Assembly: GCA_041402125.1 (NCBI GenBank)
Contig: JAWKSY010000007.1
Location: forward strand, 124,001-188,000
From: JAWKSY01 sp041402125
Lineage (GTDB): Bacteria; Planctomycetota; GCA-002687715; DRQF01
Direction of reading: 5' to 3'
DNA: 64,000 nt
How positions within the stretch are numbered: the stretch's first letter is position 1; every line of letters starts with the position of its first letter. Positions 52,791-62,338 of this stretch are shown here, one piece after another. Position numbers and translations under genes: made by a program. The notes beneath the pieces are model-generated. The model saw only the letters and a list, made by a program, of their open reading frames with translations, had not been told where the DNA came from and ran no database searches.

Positions 52791-54644
52791 TTGGCCATCG
52801 ACCAGCGAAAGCGGGAGAAGATCACGCGCATCGTCGCGTTGCTGCTCTTCAGCGGCCACGCGCTGATCGTCTCCAAGCTGGTGAACGTCCAGATCACCAA
52901 GGCGGACTCGCACGCCCGTGAACAGGCCGTGCGCACCGCCCGTCCCGCCTACAAGCGCGGCAGCGGTCAGTTCGAGCGCGGCCGTCGCGGCACGATCGTG
53001 GACGCCCGCGGCACGCCGCTCGCCCTCGGCTTCGACACCTACCGCCTCGTCGTCGATCCCGGCCTCGAGCTCGGCCCCGAGGAGCCCGATCTCCGCGCCC
53101 GTCTCGATATCTGCGCCGACGCCCTCGAGAACGTCGGCGTCCAGTTCCGGCGCGACCTCTTCCTCGAGCGCGGCCTCGATCGCTTCTTCGAGAGCTCCAT
53201 CCCGGGCGCCGAGCCCCGCAAGCGTCGCCGGCGCGTCCTCATCGACGGACTCGAGCCGGCGGAGCGCGACTACCTCGCCTCCGTCCTATGGCCCTCCGTC
53301 GAGTCGGACGCGCGGCCGATCCGCGGCTTCACCTTCGAGGCCGAGTCCGCGCGGGAGTACCCCTCCAGCGGCCTCGTCTCCGAGATCGTCGGCTTCGTGG
53401 GCCAGAGCGCGACCGACCCCGAGACGGGGGACCGCGGGCGCGCCGGCATCGAGTACGCGCTCGACCGGCTGCTGGCGGGGACGCGCGGCGCCTTCTTCTG
53501 CCAGCGCGACGGTCGGGGCCGCGAGTACGACCTCAACGGCTTCTGGCTCGAGGAGCCCCGGGACGGGGTGGACATCGGCCTCACCATCGACGTGCAGATC
53601 CAGGACATCGTCGATCGCGCCATCCGCAAGGTCCACGCCGAGGTCCCCTGCGCCGCGGTCTCCGGCATCGTCCTCGAGACGGCGACGGGCCGCATCCTCG
53701 CGATGAAGAGCACGCCCTCCGCCACCATCGAGGATCTGCGCGAGGGCCGGGCGAAGTTCGAGGACCTCCAGTGCCGGGCCGCGACGCACCTCTATCCGCC
53801 GGGCTCGACCTTCAAGCCCTTCGTCGTGGCGCGGGCGCTCGAGGCGGGCGTCGTCGACTGGGGAGATCGGTTCGACACCAACAACGGTCGGAAGCGTCTC
53901 GAGTACGGCCGCGGGGGCCGCATCGTCAACGACTCCAAGCCGCACCAGATCCTCTCGCTCAGCGAGGTCATCTCGCTCTCCTCGAACATCGGCATGGCCG
54001 AGATCGGGCTCTACCGTCTGAAGCCGGAAGGGCTGCACGACGCGATCACCTCGTTCGGCTTCGGGAAGCGCACCGGGATCCTCATCCCCGGCGAGCCGCG
54101 CGGCGACTTCACCTCGAAGGAGAAGATGAACCCGCTCTTCTTCGGGACGAGCGCCTCCTACGGCCAGGAGATCAGCCTGACGCCGCTCCAGCTCGCGGCG
54201 CGCTTCTCCATCTTCGGGACCGGCGGCGTCTACGCCGAGCCGACCGTCGTCGCCTGGGTCAAGGACGGCGAGCGGCGCGTCGAGAACCGCCGCCGCCGCG
54301 TGCGGATGGTGCGCGAGGACGTCGCGAACGCCATCCGGGCGGCCCTCGTCGAGACCGTGGAGACCGGCACCGCGAAGTTCCTCAACGAGCTCGACTGGAG
54401 CGTCGCGGCCAAGACGGGCACGGCGCAGATCCTGCCGCCGCGCGACGGCGTCCCGCACTTCAACTCCTCGGTCGTCGCGCTCGCGCCGGCCGAGACCCCC
54501 CGGATCACGGTCTACGTGGCCGTTCACGAGGTCTCCGGGCGGACCTTCTACGGCGGCTCGACCGCCGGTCCCGCCGTGGGCGAGATCATCGACCAGACCC
54601 TGCGGCTCCTCGGAGAGCCGCCGAACAAGCAGGAGACGAGGTGA
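52791..54644 (+). CDS. ftsI: class B penicillin-binding protein (FtsI/PBP3 type)
   Basis: A septal-type transpeptidase, 617 residues. One N-terminal transmembrane helix (ITRIVALLLFSGHALIVSKL) is followed by a dimerisation or pedestal domain beginning GRRGTIVDARGTPLALGFDT. The transpeptidase motifs are STFK (Ser339), SSN (397-399) and KTGTA (from Lys541). TTG 52791 is used as start, with GGAGG about 9 nt upstream; no ATG lies near. It follows the ftsL-like gene by 22 nt. No PASTA domain was seen. Division rather than elongation is inferred from its place before murE. Confidence 0.93.
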   Translation: MAIDQRKREKITRIVALLLFSGHALIVSKLVNVQITKADSHAREQAVRTARPAYKRGSGQFERGRRGTIVDARGTPLALGFDTYRLVVDPGLELGPEEPDLRARLDICADALENVGVQFRRDLFLERGLDRFFESSIPGAEPRKRRRRVLIDGLEPAERDYLASVLWPSVESDARPIRGFTFEAESAREYPSSGLVSEIVGFVGQSATDPETGDRGRAGIEYALDRLLAGTRGAFFCQRDGRGREYDLNGFWLEEPRDGVDIGLTIDVQIQDIVDRAIRKVHAEVPCAAVSGIVLETATGRILAMKSTPSATIEDLREGRAKFEDLQCRAATHLYPPGSTFKPFVVARALEAGVVDWGDRFDTNNGRKRLEYGRGGRIVNDSKPHQILSLSEVISLSSNIGMAEIGLYRLKPEGLHDAITSFGFGKRTGILIPGEPRGDFTSKEKMNPLFFGTSASYGQEISLTPLQLAARFSIFGTGGVYAEPTVVAWVKDGERRVENRRRRVRMVREDVANAIRAALVETVETGTAKFLNELDWSVAAKTGTAQILPPRDGVPHFNSSVVALAPAETPRITVYVAVHEVSGRTFYGGSTAGPAVGEIIDQTLRLLGEPPNKQETR

Positions 54645-54646
54645 CG

Positions 54647-54796
54647 ATGACACGGACCTTCGACGGACTCTGGCGGAACGCCAGTCGCCGCGACGAGCGC
54701 GGAGCCGCGCCGGCCGCGGCCGCGGTCCCGGCATCGATGCGACGTCGCGTGCGCGGCGCGCTGTGGCGGATGTTCGACTGGTTCATCGAGTACTAG
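54647..54796 (+). CDS. small basic protein, unknown
   Basis: ATG 54647 to TAG 54794-54796 encodes 49 residues. A basic first half (TRTFDGLWRNASRRDERGA), an alanine-rich centre and an amphipathic C-terminus (RRRVRGALWRMFDWFIEY). A gaggtgacg precedes the ATG. It fits exactly between ftsI (2-nt gap) and murE (16 nt), which supports it being real. No family is known to me. Confidence 0.55.
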   Translation: MTRTFDGLWRNASRRDERGAAPAAAAVPASMRRRVRGALWRMFDWFIEY

Positions 54797-54812
54797 ACGG
54801 AGCGCGCGGAAC

Positions 54813-56282
54813 GTGAAGCTCGGGGCCCTCATCGCCGACACCGGAGTCCGACTCTCCCGGGATCTCGACCTCGAGATCTCCGGGCTGAGCGCGGATTCCC
54901 GTCGCGTCGAGCCGGGCTACCTCTTCTGCGCCGTCGCCGGTCACGCGGAGGACGGCGGGCGATTCGTCGGCGACGCCCTCGGCCGCGGGGCCGTCGCGGT
55001 CGCGGCGCGGACCGAGCCCGCGCTGCCGGTCGACGTCCCCTGGCTGCCGCTCGAGGACGACCGCCGCGACTGGGGCCGCCTCTGCGACCGCTTCTTCGGC
55101 GAGCCCTCGCGCGATCTCGACGTCGTCGGCATCACCGGAACCAACGGAAAGACCACCACGGCCTGGCTCGTCGAGGCGGTCCTGGCCCACGCGCGGGGCG
55201 GCTGCGGCCTTCTGGGCACGGTCCAGATCTCGACCGGCCGCCGCCGCGAGGACGCGGCGATGACGACCCCGGCCGCCGAGGACCTCCACCGGCTCCTCGC
55301 CGAGATGCGGGACGCCGGACTCGACTGCGCGGCGATGGAGATCTCCTCCCACGCCCTCGATCAGCGCCGCGCCGACGCCGTCCGCCTCGCGGTGGCCGTC
55401 TTCACGCGCCTCGGTCGCGATCACCTCGACTACCACGGCGACGCCGAGAGCTACCGCGCCGCGAAGGCCCGGCTCGTCACCCTGCTGCGATCGGGCGGGA
55501 CCCTCGTCCTGAACGAGGACGATCCGGCCATGCGGGATCTCGAGCCCGCGCCGGGCGATCGCGTGATCCGCTACCGCGCGCGGGGCGCGGCGCGCGCCGA
55601 CCGCCGCCTCGAGTCGGTCGCCGAGACCCTCGCCGGCCTCGAGGCCGACCTCGCCGCCGGCGGCGGTCGGGCCCGCTTCCGCTGCTCGCTCTTCGGATTC
55701 CACAACCGCGAGAACGTCCTCGCCGCGGCCGCGGCCGGCCTCGCGCTCGGGCTCGATCTCGAGACGGTCGCGCGCGGGCTGGAGACCTTCAGCGGCGTCA
55801 CCGGGCGCGTCGAGCGCGTCCGCGTGGACGCGCCCTTCCGCGTCGTCGTCGACTACGCCCACACGCCCGACGCCTTCGACGTCGTCCTGGGATCCCTCGC
55901 CGCGCTCGCGGAGGCGCGCCTCATCGTCGTCTTCGGCTGCGGCGGGGAACGGGATCGCGGCAAGCGCGCCGAGATGGGCCGCCTGGTCGAGGCGCGGGCG
56001 GCGCTCGTCTTCGTCACCGAGGACAACCCGCGCGGCGAGCGCACGGCCGACATCGTCGCCGACATCCTCGGCGGGATGGAACACCCCGAGCGGGCGCGCG
56101 TCGAGCTCGACCGCGGCGAGGCCATCCGCGCCGCCCTCGACGCGGCGCGGGCCGGAGACCTCCTGCTCCTCGCCGGCAAGGGCCACGAGCGCGAGCAGAT
56201 CGTGGGCGCCGAGCGGCGACCCTGGGACGACCGCGCCGTCGTGCGCGACTGGGAGCGGGCGCGGGCCCGGCGGGAGGGATGA
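54813..56282 (+). CDS. murE: UDP-MurNAc-L-Ala-D-Glu:meso-DAP ligase
   Basis: MurE adds the third stem-peptide residue. The 489-residue product has the ATP loop GITGTNGKTTTAWLV (P-loop 109-115), AMEISSHALDQRR, and FRVVVDYAHTPDAF. The substrate motif DNPR (404-407, in FVTEDNPRGER) is that of enzymes adding meso-diaminopimelate; lysine-adding forms carry a different motif. The carbamylated-lysine region is DYHGDAESYRAAKARL. GTG 54813 is the start. It overlaps murF by 4 nt. This implies mDAP-type peptidoglycan. Confidence 0.96.
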   Translation: MKLGALIADTGVRLSRDLDLEISGLSADSRRVEPGYLFCAVAGHAEDGGRFVGDALGRGAVAVAARTEPALPVDVPWLPLEDDRRDWGRLCDRFFGEPSRDLDVVGITGTNGKTTTAWLVEAVLAHARGGCGLLGTVQISTGRRREDAAMTTPAAEDLHRLLAEMRDAGLDCAAMEISSHALDQRRADAVRLAVAVFTRLGRDHLDYHGDAESYRAAKARLVTLLRSGGTLVLNEDDPAMRDLEPAPGDRVIRYRARGAARADRRLESVAETLAGLEADLAAGGGRARFRCSLFGFHNRENVLAAAAAGLALGLDLETVARGLETFSGVTGRVERVRVDAPFRVVVDYAHTPDAFDVVLGSLAALAEARLIVVFGCGGERDRGKRAEMGRLVEARAALVFVTEDNPRGERTADIVADILGGMEHPERARVELDRGEAIRAALDAARAGDLLLLAGKGHEREQIVGAERRPWDDRAVVRDWERARARREG

Positions 56283-57676
56283 ACGCGATGATTCCCTTCA
56301 CCGTCGACGAGATCGCGATCCTCCTCGGCGCCTCCGCGCCGACGGACGCGCGCGGCGTCGCCGTCCGCGGTCTCTCCACCGACTCGCGTTCGACGGCGCC
56401 GGGCGACCTCTTCGTCGCGCTGGACGGCCCGAACTTCCGCGGCCGCGACTTCGTCGAGGCCGCCTTCGAGCGGGGCGCCGTCGCCGCCGTCGCGACCCCG
56501 GCCGCCGCGGCCGGCCCAGGCGTCGCCGCCGGTCCCGTGATCGACGTCGCCGACGGACACGACGCCCTCGGGACGCTCGGCGCGGCGATCCGCGCGCGGC
56601 TCGACGTTCCCGTCGTGGCGATCACCGGCAGCGTGGGGAAGACGACCACCAAGGACGCGACCGCCGCGCTGCTCGCCTCGAGACTCCGCGTCGTCGCGGC
56701 GCCGGCCTCCTTCAACAACCGCATCGGCGTGCCGCTCACGCTCGCCCGCGCCGAGGCGCGCACCGAGGCGCTCGTGCTGGAGCTCGGCACCTCGCTCCCG
56801 GGGGAGATCGCGCGTCTCACCGCGCTCGCCCGGCCGACGCTGGCCGTGGTCACCGCGGTGGCGGCGAGTCACCTCGAGGGCCTCGGCTCGATCGAGGGCG
56901 TGCTCGAGGAGAAGCTCTCGATCGCGAGCGGGCTCGTTCCCGGGGGCGTCCTCCTCGTCAACGGCGACGACTCGCGTCTCGCCGCCCGGGCGGAGGGGCT
57001 CGGCGCCCGTCGCTACGGTCTGGGCGAGGACTGCGAGATCCGCGCGCACGACGCGCGCTGGGACGCCCGCGAGGTCGCCTTCCGGCTCTCGCCCGGGGGA
57101 CCGGTCGTGCGCGCCCCGCTCGCCGGCCGGCACAACCTCTCGAACCTGCTCGCCGCGGCGGCGATCGCCCGCGAGCTGGGACTCTCCGAGGACGAGATCG
57201 CCGTCGCCGCGCCCACGCTGCGGGGGCCCCGACTGCGCTGGCAGCGCGAGACCCGGCCGCTGCGGTCGGGCGGCGAGTTCGAGCTCGTCCTCGACTGCTA
57301 CAACGCGAATCCGGCCTCGATGCGGGCCGCCCTCGAGACCTTCGCCGCCGACGCGAGTCCTCGCGGCCGCTGGCTCGTGCTCGGCGACATGGCCGAGCTC
57401 GGCGCGACCGCCGTCGAGGCGCACCGCGAGCTCGGCCGGAGCCTCGTCGACTATCCCGCCCGCGGGATCCTCTTCGTCGGGGCCGCGATGGCCGAGGCGG
57501 CGCGCTCGCACCTCGAGGCGGGCGGGAAGGGCGGCGTGGCCGTCGCGGATCGCGACGGCATCGGGCTCGCCCTGGCCGAACTCGGCGCGCCGGCGGCCGG
57601 CGAGGCCGTCCTCGTCAAGGGATCGCGGTCGATGGCGCTGGAGCGGGCCTTCGAGACGGGAGGGCCGTCGCGATGA
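56279..57676 (+). CDS. murF: UDP-MurNAc-tripeptide D-alanyl-D-alanine ligase
   Basis: MurF adds D-Ala-D-Ala to the UDP-precursor. The 465-residue product begins with FTVDEIAILLGASAPTD; LSTDSRSTAPGDLFVALDG fits the Mur N-terminal domain. The ATP loop is VVAITGSVGKTTTKDATAAL, then FNNRIGVPLTLARAEA and LELGTSLPGEI. In the C-terminal domain are DCYNANPASMRAALETF and WLVLGDMAELG. It overlaps murE and ftsW by 4 nt each. mraY and murD, normally next, are missing here. Confidence 0.96.
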   Translation: MNAMIPFTVDEIAILLGASAPTDARGVAVRGLSTDSRSTAPGDLFVALDGPNFRGRDFVEAAFERGAVAAVATPAAAAGPGVAAGPVIDVADGHDALGTLGAAIRARLDVPVVAITGSVGKTTTKDATAALLASRLRVVAAPASFNNRIGVPLTLARAEARTEALVLELGTSLPGEIARLTALARPTLAVVTAVAASHLEGLGSIEGVLEEKLSIASGLVPGGVLLVNGDDSRLAARAEGLGARRYGLGEDCEIRAHDARWDAREVAFRLSPGGPVVRAPLAGRHNLSNLLAAAAIARELGLSEDEIAVAAPTLRGPRLRWQRETRPLRSGGEFELVLDCYNANPASMRAALETFAADASPRGRWLVLGDMAELGATAVEAHRELGRSLVDYPARGILFVGAAMAEAARSHLEAGGKGGVAVADRDGIGLALAELGAPAAGEAVLVKGSRSMALERAFETGGPSR

Positions 57677-58878
57677 CGCTCGAACCCGCCGCGCGCGGCG
57701 CCGCCGCGCTCCGGAGCGCCGCCTGGGTCGTGGGATCGGCCTGGATCCTCTCCCTCGTCGGACTGCTCGCGGTCTACGCGGTCACCGCGACCCGCGCGAT
57801 CTCCGAGGGCGACGTCTTCTCGTCGTCCTTCATCAACCAGGTGGTCCGCGTGGTCGTCTGCTCGGGCATCGTCTGGTTCGTCGGCCGGCTCGACTACCGG
57901 CGCGTCGCCGACGCCGCCCACCTCATCATTCCGGCCGTCTGGCTCGGCCTGCTCCTCGTGTTCGCCTTCGGGGCCCAGGTGAAGGGCGCCACGCGATGGA
58001 TCCGCATCGGCGGCATGACCCTGCAGGTCTCCGAGCTCGCGAAGGTGGCCGTGGTCGTCGCCGCGGCGCAGTTCGTCTCCCTGCGCTCGACGGTGATGAC
58101 CGACTTCCGGCGCGGCTTCCTGCCCGCGGTCGCCTGGCTGGGCGTGACGGTGGGGCTGGTCGCGATCGAGCCCGACTTCGGGACGAGCATGTTCCTGCTC
58201 TGCCTCGGCATGCTCCTCTTCTTCCTCGGCGGGATGCGCCTCGCGCACATGGCGGCCACCGGGGTGATCGTCCTCCCCGTCTTCTTCGTCGCGATGATCC
58301 TCGCCTTCCCGCACATCCTGCCCCGGCTCCAGGGCTTCGGCGAGAAGGACGGCGACACGCAGGTCAACCGCGCGCTCGACGCGATCGGATCGGGCGGGCT
58401 GTCCGGGCACGGGCTGGGCGTGGGCAGCGCGCACCTCTCCTTCGTGCCCGAGGTCCGCACCGACTTCATCTTCGCGTCGATCGCGGAGCAGGGCGGGCTC
58501 GTCGCGAGCCTCCTCGTCATCGGACTCTTCGCGACGCTGGCCTGGCACGGGATGCGCGTCGCGCGCTTCGCGGTCGACGACCGCGGCTACCTCATCGCCT
58601 TCGGCGTGAGCTTCATGATCGCCTTCCAGGCGGCCATCAACATCTCGGTGGTCACGGCGATCGTGCCGCCGAAGGGCATCAGTCTCCCCTTCGTCTCCTA
58701 CGGCGGCTCGGGCCTCCTGGCCCTCGCCCTCGGACTCGGTCTGGTCGTCTCCGTCGCGCGGGTCGCGGCGAGCGAGTCCGGCCGCCTCGAGGAGCCGGTC
58801 GACGAGATCGACGAGGGATATCGGAACGTGGAGGGCGACGACGAGATCCTCGGATCCGTCGACATCGCCCGCGGATGA
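57673..58878 (+). CDS. ftsW: SEDS-family peptidoglycan glycosyltransferase FtsW
   Basis: A 401-residue SEDS protein with about ten transmembrane segments. Conserved parts: ATRWIRIGGMTLQVSELAKV, GLVAIEPDFGTSMFLLCLGM and HLSFVPEVRTDFIFASIAEQ, and the ending PPKGISLPFVSYGGSGLLAL, which is the most conserved SEDS segment. The position after murF and the paired class B PBP upstream indicate FtsW rather than RodA. It overlaps murF by 4 nt. The acidic cytosolic tail is unremarkable. Confidence 0.93.
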   Translation: MTLEPAARGAAALRSAAWVVGSAWILSLVGLLAVYAVTATRAISEGDVFSSSFINQVVRVVVCSGIVWFVGRLDYRRVADAAHLIIPAVWLGLLLVFAFGAQVKGATRWIRIGGMTLQVSELAKVAVVVAAAQFVSLRSTVMTDFRRGFLPAVAWLGVTVGLVAIEPDFGTSMFLLCLGMLLFFLGGMRLAHMAATGVIVLPVFFVAMILAFPHILPRLQGFGEKDGDTQVNRALDAIGSGGLSGHGLGVGSAHLSFVPEVRTDFIFASIAEQGGLVASLLVIGLFATLAWHGMRVARFAVDDRGYLIAFGVSFMIAFQAAINISVVTAIVPPKGISLPFVSYGGSGLLALALGLGLVVSVARVAASESGRLEEPVDEIDEGYRNVEGDDEILGSVDIARG

Positions 58879-59047
58879 AAAAGAAGGAACTACGCGGAAG
58901 TCCGGGAGTCGAGGCGCACACATCCCACCTCACACGACACGACGCACACGTGTTCGAAATGACGAGAGAATCGGTGAATTCGAGATCCCACCCCATTCCC
59001 GTCTCCCGGGCTTCCCGCGTGTCTTTCCTCGCGCAAGGAGTTGCAGC

Positions 59048-59710
59048 ATGAGCATCGAGAAGTGGGCGATCTTCCTGGTCGCCGTCGTCATCGCGGTCCT
59101 GCTCGGTATCGCGGTCGTGAACGCGGAGAGCCGCGGCGACTACCCGATCCGGAGGGGCTCCGCCGACGAGACCGCCGGCCCCGAAGAGGGCGCGAAGGGG
59201 CGCGAGATCAGCTTCGACGACGCGCGCCGCTGGCGCTACGTCACGCCCGCCGAGGACCGGAAGGACGCCGCGGCGAAGAAGGACGACGGTCAGGGCAAGA
59301 AGGACGCGGCCGAGGAGAAGCCGAAGCCCGCGACCGGCCCCGGCCGGACGACGGTCGGCCCCGGCGAGACCTACAGCCACATCGCGCGGCGCGTCTACGG
59401 CGACGCGGCGAAGTGGCGGCTCCTCGCGCAGGCGAATCCCGACAAGCCGGCCACCGGCCTGCGGCAGGGCGACGAGATCGTCGTGCCGCCGCTGCCCGCT
59501 CCGGCCGTCGTGAACGCCCCGCCGGCGAACGACCGTCCCCAACCGGCGAACTCGGCCCGGGTCCACCAGGTGATGTCCAACGAGACGCTGACGGGCATCT
59601 CGAAGAAGTACTACGGGACCTCGTCGCGCTGGCGCGAGATCCTGGCCGCCAATCCCGAGATCAAGGGCCCGAACGCCCTGCGAAGTGGAGTGGAGATCCG
59701 CATCCCATGA
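59048..59710 (+). CDS. membrane-anchored protein with two LysM domains
   Basis: A 220-residue protein with one N-terminal transmembrane helix (WAIFLVAVVIAVLLGIAVVN, residues 6-25), a charged linker rich in K, D and A, and two LysM modules. The first (about 98-147) contains VGPGETYSHIARRVYGDAAK; the second (about 168-220) has VHQVMSNETLTGISKKYYGT. LysM binds peptidoglycan glycan strands. Within the dcw cluster it probably links the division apparatus or membrane to the wall. ATG 59048 follows aaggag. The 169-nt gap to ftsW may hold a promoter. Confidence 0.88.
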   Translation: MSIEKWAIFLVAVVIAVLLGIAVVNAESRGDYPIRRGSADETAGPEEGAKGREISFDDARRWRYVTPAEDRKDAAAKKDDGQGKKDAAEEKPKPATGPGRTTVGPGETYSHIARRVYGDAAKWRLLAQANPDKPATGLRQGDEIVVPPLPAPAVVNAPPANDRPQPANSARVHQVMSNETLTGISKKYYGTSSRWREILAANPEIKGPNALRSGVEIRIP

Positions 59711-59790
59711 GCGACGACATCCGACGCCTCCGCAGCGCCGCCCGCCGGCGCGCCCGCCGCCGGATCCGCGCGCGCCTCGCGCGCGGCTGA
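59707..59790 (+). CDS. tiny arginine-rich ORF, unknown
   Basis: ATG 59707 overlaps the LysM gene stop by ATGA and encodes 27 residues, 12 of them arginine (SDDIRRLRSAARRRARRRIR, then ARLARG). Coupled translation is plausible, and such basic peptides can bind nucleic acid or membranes. It could equally be chance in GC-rich sequence. No family is known. Confidence 0.4.
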   Translation: MSDDIRRLRSAARRRARRRIRARLARG

Positions 59791-60369
59791 TCCGGACCGC
59801 ACCGGGTCCCGGGCGCGACGAGCGCCCGACGCCGACCCGTCGAATCGCGTGCCTCCCGATCGTGAGGAGGCCGCCCGAAGCATGAAGCGGGAGTCTTGCC
59901 GCTCCCGTGGATGAAGACGTCGGCACGGACGGCCGACGTCGACCCGCACGACGTGGCTCGCCTCCGTTCGGCGAGCCGACCGGCGAGGGATCCCCCTCAC
60001 CGGCACGAGTCCTCGAGCGCGCTCCCCGACGAGACGCCGCGTTTCCGACCCCGAAAGGGGAGGGAGGCGGCGACGGAGGGGACGCGGGGCCGATCGACGA
60101 CGGATCGGCCGCGAGGCGCGACGACGAGCATCGCGATCTCCGGTGGCGGGGAGGGTTCGCCCTTCCCCGCCCGGGAGTCGCGGCCTCCGGGTCGCGTCCG
60201 CCGGACTCGCGTCGTCACCCGATCGACGGTCCGAAGTCGAGCGAGCGCGTCTCGTTCCCGCCCGGGGTCCGCCTCGACCCGGCGCGCGGACGAGGTGCGC
60301 CGCGCCGCCGCCGCGTGCGACGTCGCCTCGAGCCCCTGCGCCCGATGAACGAGGTTGGAGTGCCCTTCC
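59791..60369. other. 579-nt stretch without a convincing gene
   Basis: Two overlapping + strand ORFs (59896-60348 and 59907-60410) exist but are low complexity, rich in R, P and S, without ribosome-binding sites or recognisable motifs. A short hairpin (cgggag/ctcccg) lies near 59888-59908. The region may be leader for the next gene. Confidence 0.5.
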
Positions 60370-60855
60370 GTGATCGAGATCAGCCCCCCCCGCGCCGCCG
60401 CCCTTCGTGAGCTCCTCGCCGCCGATCCCCGCCCCGACCGCGCGGTGACGGCTCTGCCGACCGTCGAACCGAGCGTCGGCGCCGTCGACGCCGAGCTCCT
60501 CCGCTGGAGCATCGCCTTCCGCCTCGGACCCCGCGAGGAGCGCGTCGCGGCGCTGCGTCGCCTCGGGCGCGAGCTCCGTTCGTCCCTCTCGCTGAATACC
60601 GTCGTCTCGTGGTTCGGCGACCCCTGGCACCGGACCGCGCCTCGCGACTGCCCCGTGACGGGCTCGCGGCGGGAGATGCTGAGCTGGCGCCATCCGCTCG
60701 ACGGGCGGACCCAGATGCAGATGCTCTTCCGCGACGAGCGTTTCGAGGCCGCGCAGTTCGTGATCGACGGCGGCGCCTGCCTGCCGCCGCGGATCATGGG
60801 CGCCGCGGAGTACTGGGAGGCCTGGGACGACGAGTGCGAAGGAGTGCGGCGATGA
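60370..60855 (+). CDS. hypothetical protein in the dcw cluster
   Basis: A 161-residue protein starting at GTG 60370; GGAG (60357-60360) precedes it by 9 nt, while a TTG at 60355 has none. It starts IEISPPRAAALRELLAADPR; the middle has LGPREERVAALRRLGRELRS and SWFGDPWHRTAPRDCPVTG, and the end PPRIMGAAEYWEAWDDECEG. No transmembrane helix or signal. Its stop overlaps murC by ATGA. It was not recognised; it may be lineage specific. Confidence 0.7.
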   Translation: MIEISPPRAAALRELLAADPRPDRAVTALPTVEPSVGAVDAELLRWSIAFRLGPREERVAALRRLGRELRSSLSLNTVVSWFGDPWHRTAPRDCPVTGSRREMLSWRHPLDGRTQMQMLFRDERFEAAQFVIDGGACLPPRIMGAAEYWEAWDDECEGVRR

Positions 60856-62338
60856 CGGCGAAGGAACTCCGCGGCCCCCCGCGGCGACCGCTCGCCGCCG
60901 CCGGGCCCGACACCGCGAGGACGATGGCCATGACCGGCGCTCCTGAACCCGCGGGCCCTCCGCGGCGCCACCGCGCGAGTCGCACGAGGCGCGCCCACCT
61001 GGTGGGCGTGTCGGGGATCGGCATGTCCGCGCTCGCGCGGCAGCTCGTCCACCTGGGATGGAAGGTCAGCGGCTCCGATCGGTCGCCCGGCGAGCCGACG
61101 CGCGAACTCGTCCGCCTCGGCGTCCCCGTCGCGGCCGGACACGCGGCCGAGAACATCCCCGTCGCCTGCGACCTCGTCATCCACACCGCGGCCGTCGGGG
61201 ACGACAACCCGGAGATCGCGGAGGCGCGGGCCCGCGGGCTCGAGATCGTGAGCTACGGCCGCATGCTCGGGGAGCTCGCGGCCGAGCGCGAGTCCATCGC
61301 GGTGGCCGGGACGCACGGGAAGACCACGACTTCGGCGATCCTGGCCTTCCTCCTCGAGGGGGCGGGGCTCGAGCCCGGCGCGGTGATCGGCGGCATGGTG
61401 CCGCAGCTCGGAGGCAATGCCCTCTGCGGCGACGGCGCGCCCTTCGTCGTCGAGGCCTGCGAGTACCGCGCGACCTTCCACGACGTCACGGCCCGCCACG
61501 GCATCATCACCAACGTCGACGGCGACCACCTCGAGTTCTACGGCACCCAGGACCGGCTCCGCGCCGCCTTCCGTCGCTTCGCGGCCGCCTTCGATCGCGG
61601 GGGCGTGCTCGTCACGACGGCCGAGACCGCGCACCTGCTCGATCTCCGGGGCGCCTGTCGCTGTCGCATCCTCACCGTCGGCGCGAAGAAGCGCGACGTG
61701 CGCATCGAGGCGGGGCGGAGGGCTTCCGGCTGATCCACCCGGACGGCACGCGATCGCCCTTCCTCCGGCTCGCGATGCCGGGCGAGCACAACCGACTCGA
61801 CGCGGCGCTCGCGGCGGTGGCCGCGCACAAGATCTACGGCGTGAGCTACGCCGCGATCGCGGAGATCCTCCCGCGATTCGCGGGCGTCGCGCGGCGCTTC
61901 GAGGTGCTGCTCGACGCGCCCGGGGTCGCGGTCGTGGACGACTACGCGCACCATCCGACCGAGCTCGAGGCGGCGATCGCGGCGGCGCGGCAGCGCTTCC
62001 GGGGGCGGCGGATCCTCGGCGTCTTCCAGCCCCACCTCGAGGCGCGGACGCGACGGCACTTCCCCGGCTTCCTGAACGCGCTCGCCCTCCTCGACCGGGT
62101 GATCGTCGTCCAGGACTACCACGTGGCGGGGCGTGACGGGGCCGGAGGCTACTCCGGCGCGCGCGAGATGGCGGCGACGATGCAGGCCCTCGGCGTCCTC
62201 GACGTGCACCACGCGAGCTCGCCGGCCGACGCGGTCGAGCGGGCGGCGGCCCTGCGCGCGCCCGGCGACGTGATCCTCGTCATGGGCGCGGGCGACATCC
62301 AGGAGACCGGGCGTGAGCTGGCGCGACGACTTCGCTGA
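60852..62338 (+). CDS. murC: UDP-N-acetylmuramate-L-alanine ligase (one frameshift)
   Basis: MurC adds L-Ala to UDP-MurNAc. After a basic N-terminal extension, the domain starts RRAHLVGVSGIGMSALARQL; the ATP loop is AVAGTHGKTTTSAILAFLLE, then VEACEYRATFHDVTARHGII and TNVDGDHLEFY. The frame breaks near 61715 (EAGRRASG then stop); the protein continues GFRLIHPDGTRSPFLRLAMP, then VAVVDDYAHHPTELEAAIAA. Adding one G in gcggggcgg restores 495 residues. ATG 60852 overlaps the preceding gene; ATG 60924 or 60930 are alternatives. An essential enzyme, so a sequence error is likely. It overlaps murB by 26 nt. Confidence 0.92.

Noticed and set aside
59896..60410. Overlapping ORFs between the LysM gene and murC region
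   Set aside because: Two frames are open over the same stretch, both R/P/S-rich, with no ribosome-binding site and no recognisable domain.
61058..62338. A separate gene for the C-terminal half of murC
   Set aside because: Its upstream frame is antigenic nonsense relative to MurC, and the two halves join exactly with one added base.
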